Below, piece by piece: positions 6,111-7,331 of a stretch of 7,331 nucleotides of DNA. Within the stretch, counting starts at the first letter, position 1. Each line of letters begins with the position of its first letter. The notes under the pieces are model-generated. The model saw only the letters and a list, made by a program, of their open reading frames with translations, made no database searches and was not told the DNA's origin. This DNA comes from Clostridia bacterium (GTDB lineage: Bacteria; Bacillota_A; Clostridia; Christensenellales; Aristaeellaceae), in contig JAFQIF010000125.1 of assembly GCA_017397695.1 (NCBI GenBank), positions 1 through 7,331 of the forward strand, read 5' to 3'. Made by a program: the position numbers and the translations under genes.

Positions 6111-6349
6111 GCTTCGCCTTTACGAGAAGCCCGCATAGTCGCGCAAGCGCTCCTTGCGGTTTCCGACGCTCCGCCTGCCTGTTTCGTCCACTGGTCGCGT
6201 CAGGCCCTAATGGCATCGCACGCGTAAAAGGCGCTCCGATGCCCGACTTGGCAAGGAGACATATTTACTTATGCTAAATCCGTATTCTTCGCTCACTGGG
6301 CGCTCGAATACTGCTTGAACATCATTTTCTTCTAAGGAGTGAATACTCT
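6111..6349 (+). other. Structured argB-argC intergenic region
   Basis: These 239 bases between two genes of one pathway contain no conserved protein I recognise. Inverted repeats visible: CGCAAG (6142-6147) with CTTGCG (6153-6158), 5-nt loop; GGCATCG (6212-6218) with CGATGCC (6237-6243), 18-nt loop; GTATTC (6282-6287) with GAATAC at 6306-6311 or again at 6341-6346. There is no T-rich terminator, no clear sigma-A promoter and no convincing ARG box, so read-through from argB is plausible. AAGGAG (6334-6339) serves argC. I see no T-box or known riboswitch signature. The C-rich first half might be a dispersed repeat. Confidence 0.5.
6271..6318 (+). CDS. Possible 15-residue leader ORF upstream of argC
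   Basis: AAGGAG (6253-6258) is followed 12 nt later by ATG and a frame encoding MLNPYSSLTGRSNTA before TGA. The strong Shine-Dalgarno has no other start nearby. The peptide contains a single Arg, so it is not a classical arginine-starvation attenuator peptide. It spans the GTATTC arm and the first GAATAC arm of the hairpin ahead of argC. The wide spacing and tiny size make chance quite likely. Confidence 0.25.
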   Translation: MLNPYSSLTGRSNTA

Positions 6350-7297
6350 ATGAAGCCCAAGATTTATATTGACGGACAGGAAGGCACGACGGGCCTTCGC
6401 ATCTTTGAGCGCTTTTCCGAGCGCGACGACATCGAAATTCTCACAATCGATCCTGCGCTGCGTAAGGACGCGGACGAGCGCAAGCGTCTGATTAACGCAT
6501 CCGATATCACCTTCTTGTGCCTGCCAGACGCCGCAGCAAAAGAAGCCGTTTCCTTTATCGAAAGCGAGAATGTGCGCATCATTGACGCATCGACCGCGCA
6601 CCGCGTAAATCCCGACTGGGCTTACGGCTTCCCGGAGCTCTCCGGTGCACATCGCCAGGCTATTGCCACGGGCAAGCGCATCGCCAACCCCGGCTGCCAC
6701 GCGACAGGCTTCGTTTCTTTGGTGCATCCTCTGACTGCTTCCGGCGTGCTTCCCAAGGATACGCCCCTCACTTGCTTCTCTCTGACCGGCTACAGCGGCG
6801 GCGGCAAGAAGATGATCGCGCAGTACGGCGACGAAAACCGTGACGCCGCGCTCGATTCTCCGCGCATCTACGGCCTGACGCACATGCACAAGCATCTGCC
6901 GGAGATGCAGAAGGTCTGCGATCTGGACAACGCGCCGCTGTTCACCCCGATCGTCGCGGATTACTACGCAGGCATGCTGGTTTCCGTGCCGCTGATGGCT
7001 AATCAGCTTAAGGGTGTTTCTACCCTTGCGCAGCTGCATGAATGCTACGCCGACGCATACGCCGGTCAGAAGATGATCAGGGTCATGCCGCTGTCCGCAC
7101 AGGCGGACGTAGGCGGTTTCCTCGCCTCCAACGGCTGCGCCGGCTGGGATGGCCTTGAGATCTACGTGACCGGCAACGACGAGCGCATGATGGTCTGCGC
7201 CCGCTTTGATAACCTGGGCAAGGGCGCATCCGGCGCAGCTGTGCAGTCCATGAATATCATGCTCGGCTGTGACGAGGCTACCGGCCTGAACATCTAA
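6350..7297 (+). CDS. argC: N-acetyl-gamma-glutamyl-phosphate reductase, type 2 (short form)
   Basis: Reduces N-acetylglutamyl 5-phosphate to the semialdehyde with NADPH, the step after ArgB, in the cytoplasm. The 315-residue protein starts with a dinucleotide-binding strand and loop, IDGQEGTTGLRI (7-18), in place of the GxxGYxG of the long form. Then come LCLPDAAAKEAV (56-67), DASTAHRV (79-86), NPGCHATGF (113-121) with the catalytic Cys at 116, SLTGYSGGGKKM (144-155), HMHKHLPEM (178-186) with the probable active-site His, and the typical end FDNLGKGASGAAVQ (286-299). Length and motifs fit the uncommon type 2 reductases (TIGR01851-like), shorter than the usual roughly 345 aa. AAGGAG lies 10 nt before the ATG. 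It is probably co-transcribed from the argB promoter, though the 239-bp gap allows separate control. Confidence 0.97.
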   Translation: MKPKIYIDGQEGTTGLRIFERFSERDDIEILTIDPALRKDADERKRLINASDITFLCLPDAAAKEAVSFIESENVRIIDASTAHRVNPDWAYGFPELSGAHRQAIATGKRIANPGCHATGFVSLVHPLTASGVLPKDTPLTCFSLTGYSGGGKKMIAQYGDENRDAALDSPRIYGLTHMHKHLPEMQKVCDLDNAPLFTPIVADYYAGMLVSVPLMANQLKGVSTLAQLHECYADAYAGQKMIRVMPLSAQADVGGFLASNGCAGWDGLEIYVTGNDERMMVCARFDNLGKGASGAAVQSMNIMLGCDEATGLNI

Positions 7298-7311
7298 ACG
7301 ATCTTAAAACC

Positions 7312-7324
7312 ACCGCGAAGCGGT
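7312..7324. repeat. Short GAA-loop hairpin downstream of argC
   Basis: ACCGC-GAA-GCGGT forms a 5-bp stem 14 nt after the argC stop. No T run follows on the + strand; on the - strand the hairpin is followed by GGTTTTAAG, so it could end a convergent gene beyond the window. The core CGCGAAGCG recurs at 1621-1629, where TCGC-GAA-GCGA makes a similar hairpin, hinting at a shared dispersed element. The window edge prevents a decision. Confidence 0.35.
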
Positions 7325-7331
7325 AATAGGG

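Noticed and set aside
6111..6349. T-box leader or known riboswitch before argC
   Set aside because: No AGGGTGG-like T-box sequence, no specifier-loop layout and no antiterminator/terminator pair with a T run could be found by eye.

Overview
The window looks like chromosomal DNA from a fairly GC-rich member of the Bacillota, most likely a gut-type clostridium. This is inferred from the AAGGAG-type ribosome binding sites, classic sigma-A promoters (TTGACA-17-TATACT; extended -10 TGGTATAAT), an intrinsic terminator, TGCAT-type arginine boxes and the gene families present. No species is assigned. All genes are on the + strand. I see no tRNA, rRNA, CRISPR array, transposase or prophage gene.

Layout. 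(1) 3-1487: the 3' part of a bacterial glycogen synthase (glgA), lacking about 105-110 N-terminal residues because the window starts inside it. It ends in an unusual tail of about 121 residues, first acidic, then rich in Lys/Ala/Pro like histone H1. (2) 1488-1728: a non-coding gap with a perfect 26-bp GC palindrome and a strong 11-bp stem-loop ahead of the next gene. (3) 1729-3507: a polytopic membrane protein resembling the DUF6020 / GT-C-like group, closed by a good intrinsic terminator. (4) 3642-5078: an M20-family amidohydrolase of the AbgB type, with its own near-consensus promoter. (5) 5079-5195: an AT-rich control region with helically phased TGCAT/ATGCA half-sites overlapping an extended -10 promoter, read here as an ArgR operator. 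(6) 5196-6110: argB (N-acetylglutamate kinase). (7) 6111-6349: a structured 239-bp gap with a possible 15-codon leader ORF. (8) 6350-7297: argC (type 2 N-acetyl-gamma-glutamyl-phosphate reductase). A short GAA-loop hairpin lies at the right edge.

How the genes work together. ArgB and ArgC catalyse consecutive steps of arginine/ornithine synthesis: N-acetylglutamate to its phosphate, then to the semialdehyde. ArgB carries the C-terminal signature of arginine-inhibited kinases, so both feedback inhibition and ArgR repression are likely. The M20 hydrolase just upstream has a promoter sharing the AATGCAT-N8-TATA arrangement of the argB promoter. It could therefore belong to the arginine/glutamate circuit, for example by releasing glutamate or ornithine from an N-acylated or amide-linked precursor; this is inference. 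Glycogen synthase and the membrane protein appear to be unrelated neighbours.

The window is mostly ordinary metabolism. The least ordinary items are the basic repeat tail on glycogen synthase, the phased arginine-box array and its echo at the M20 promoter, and the argB-argC gap.
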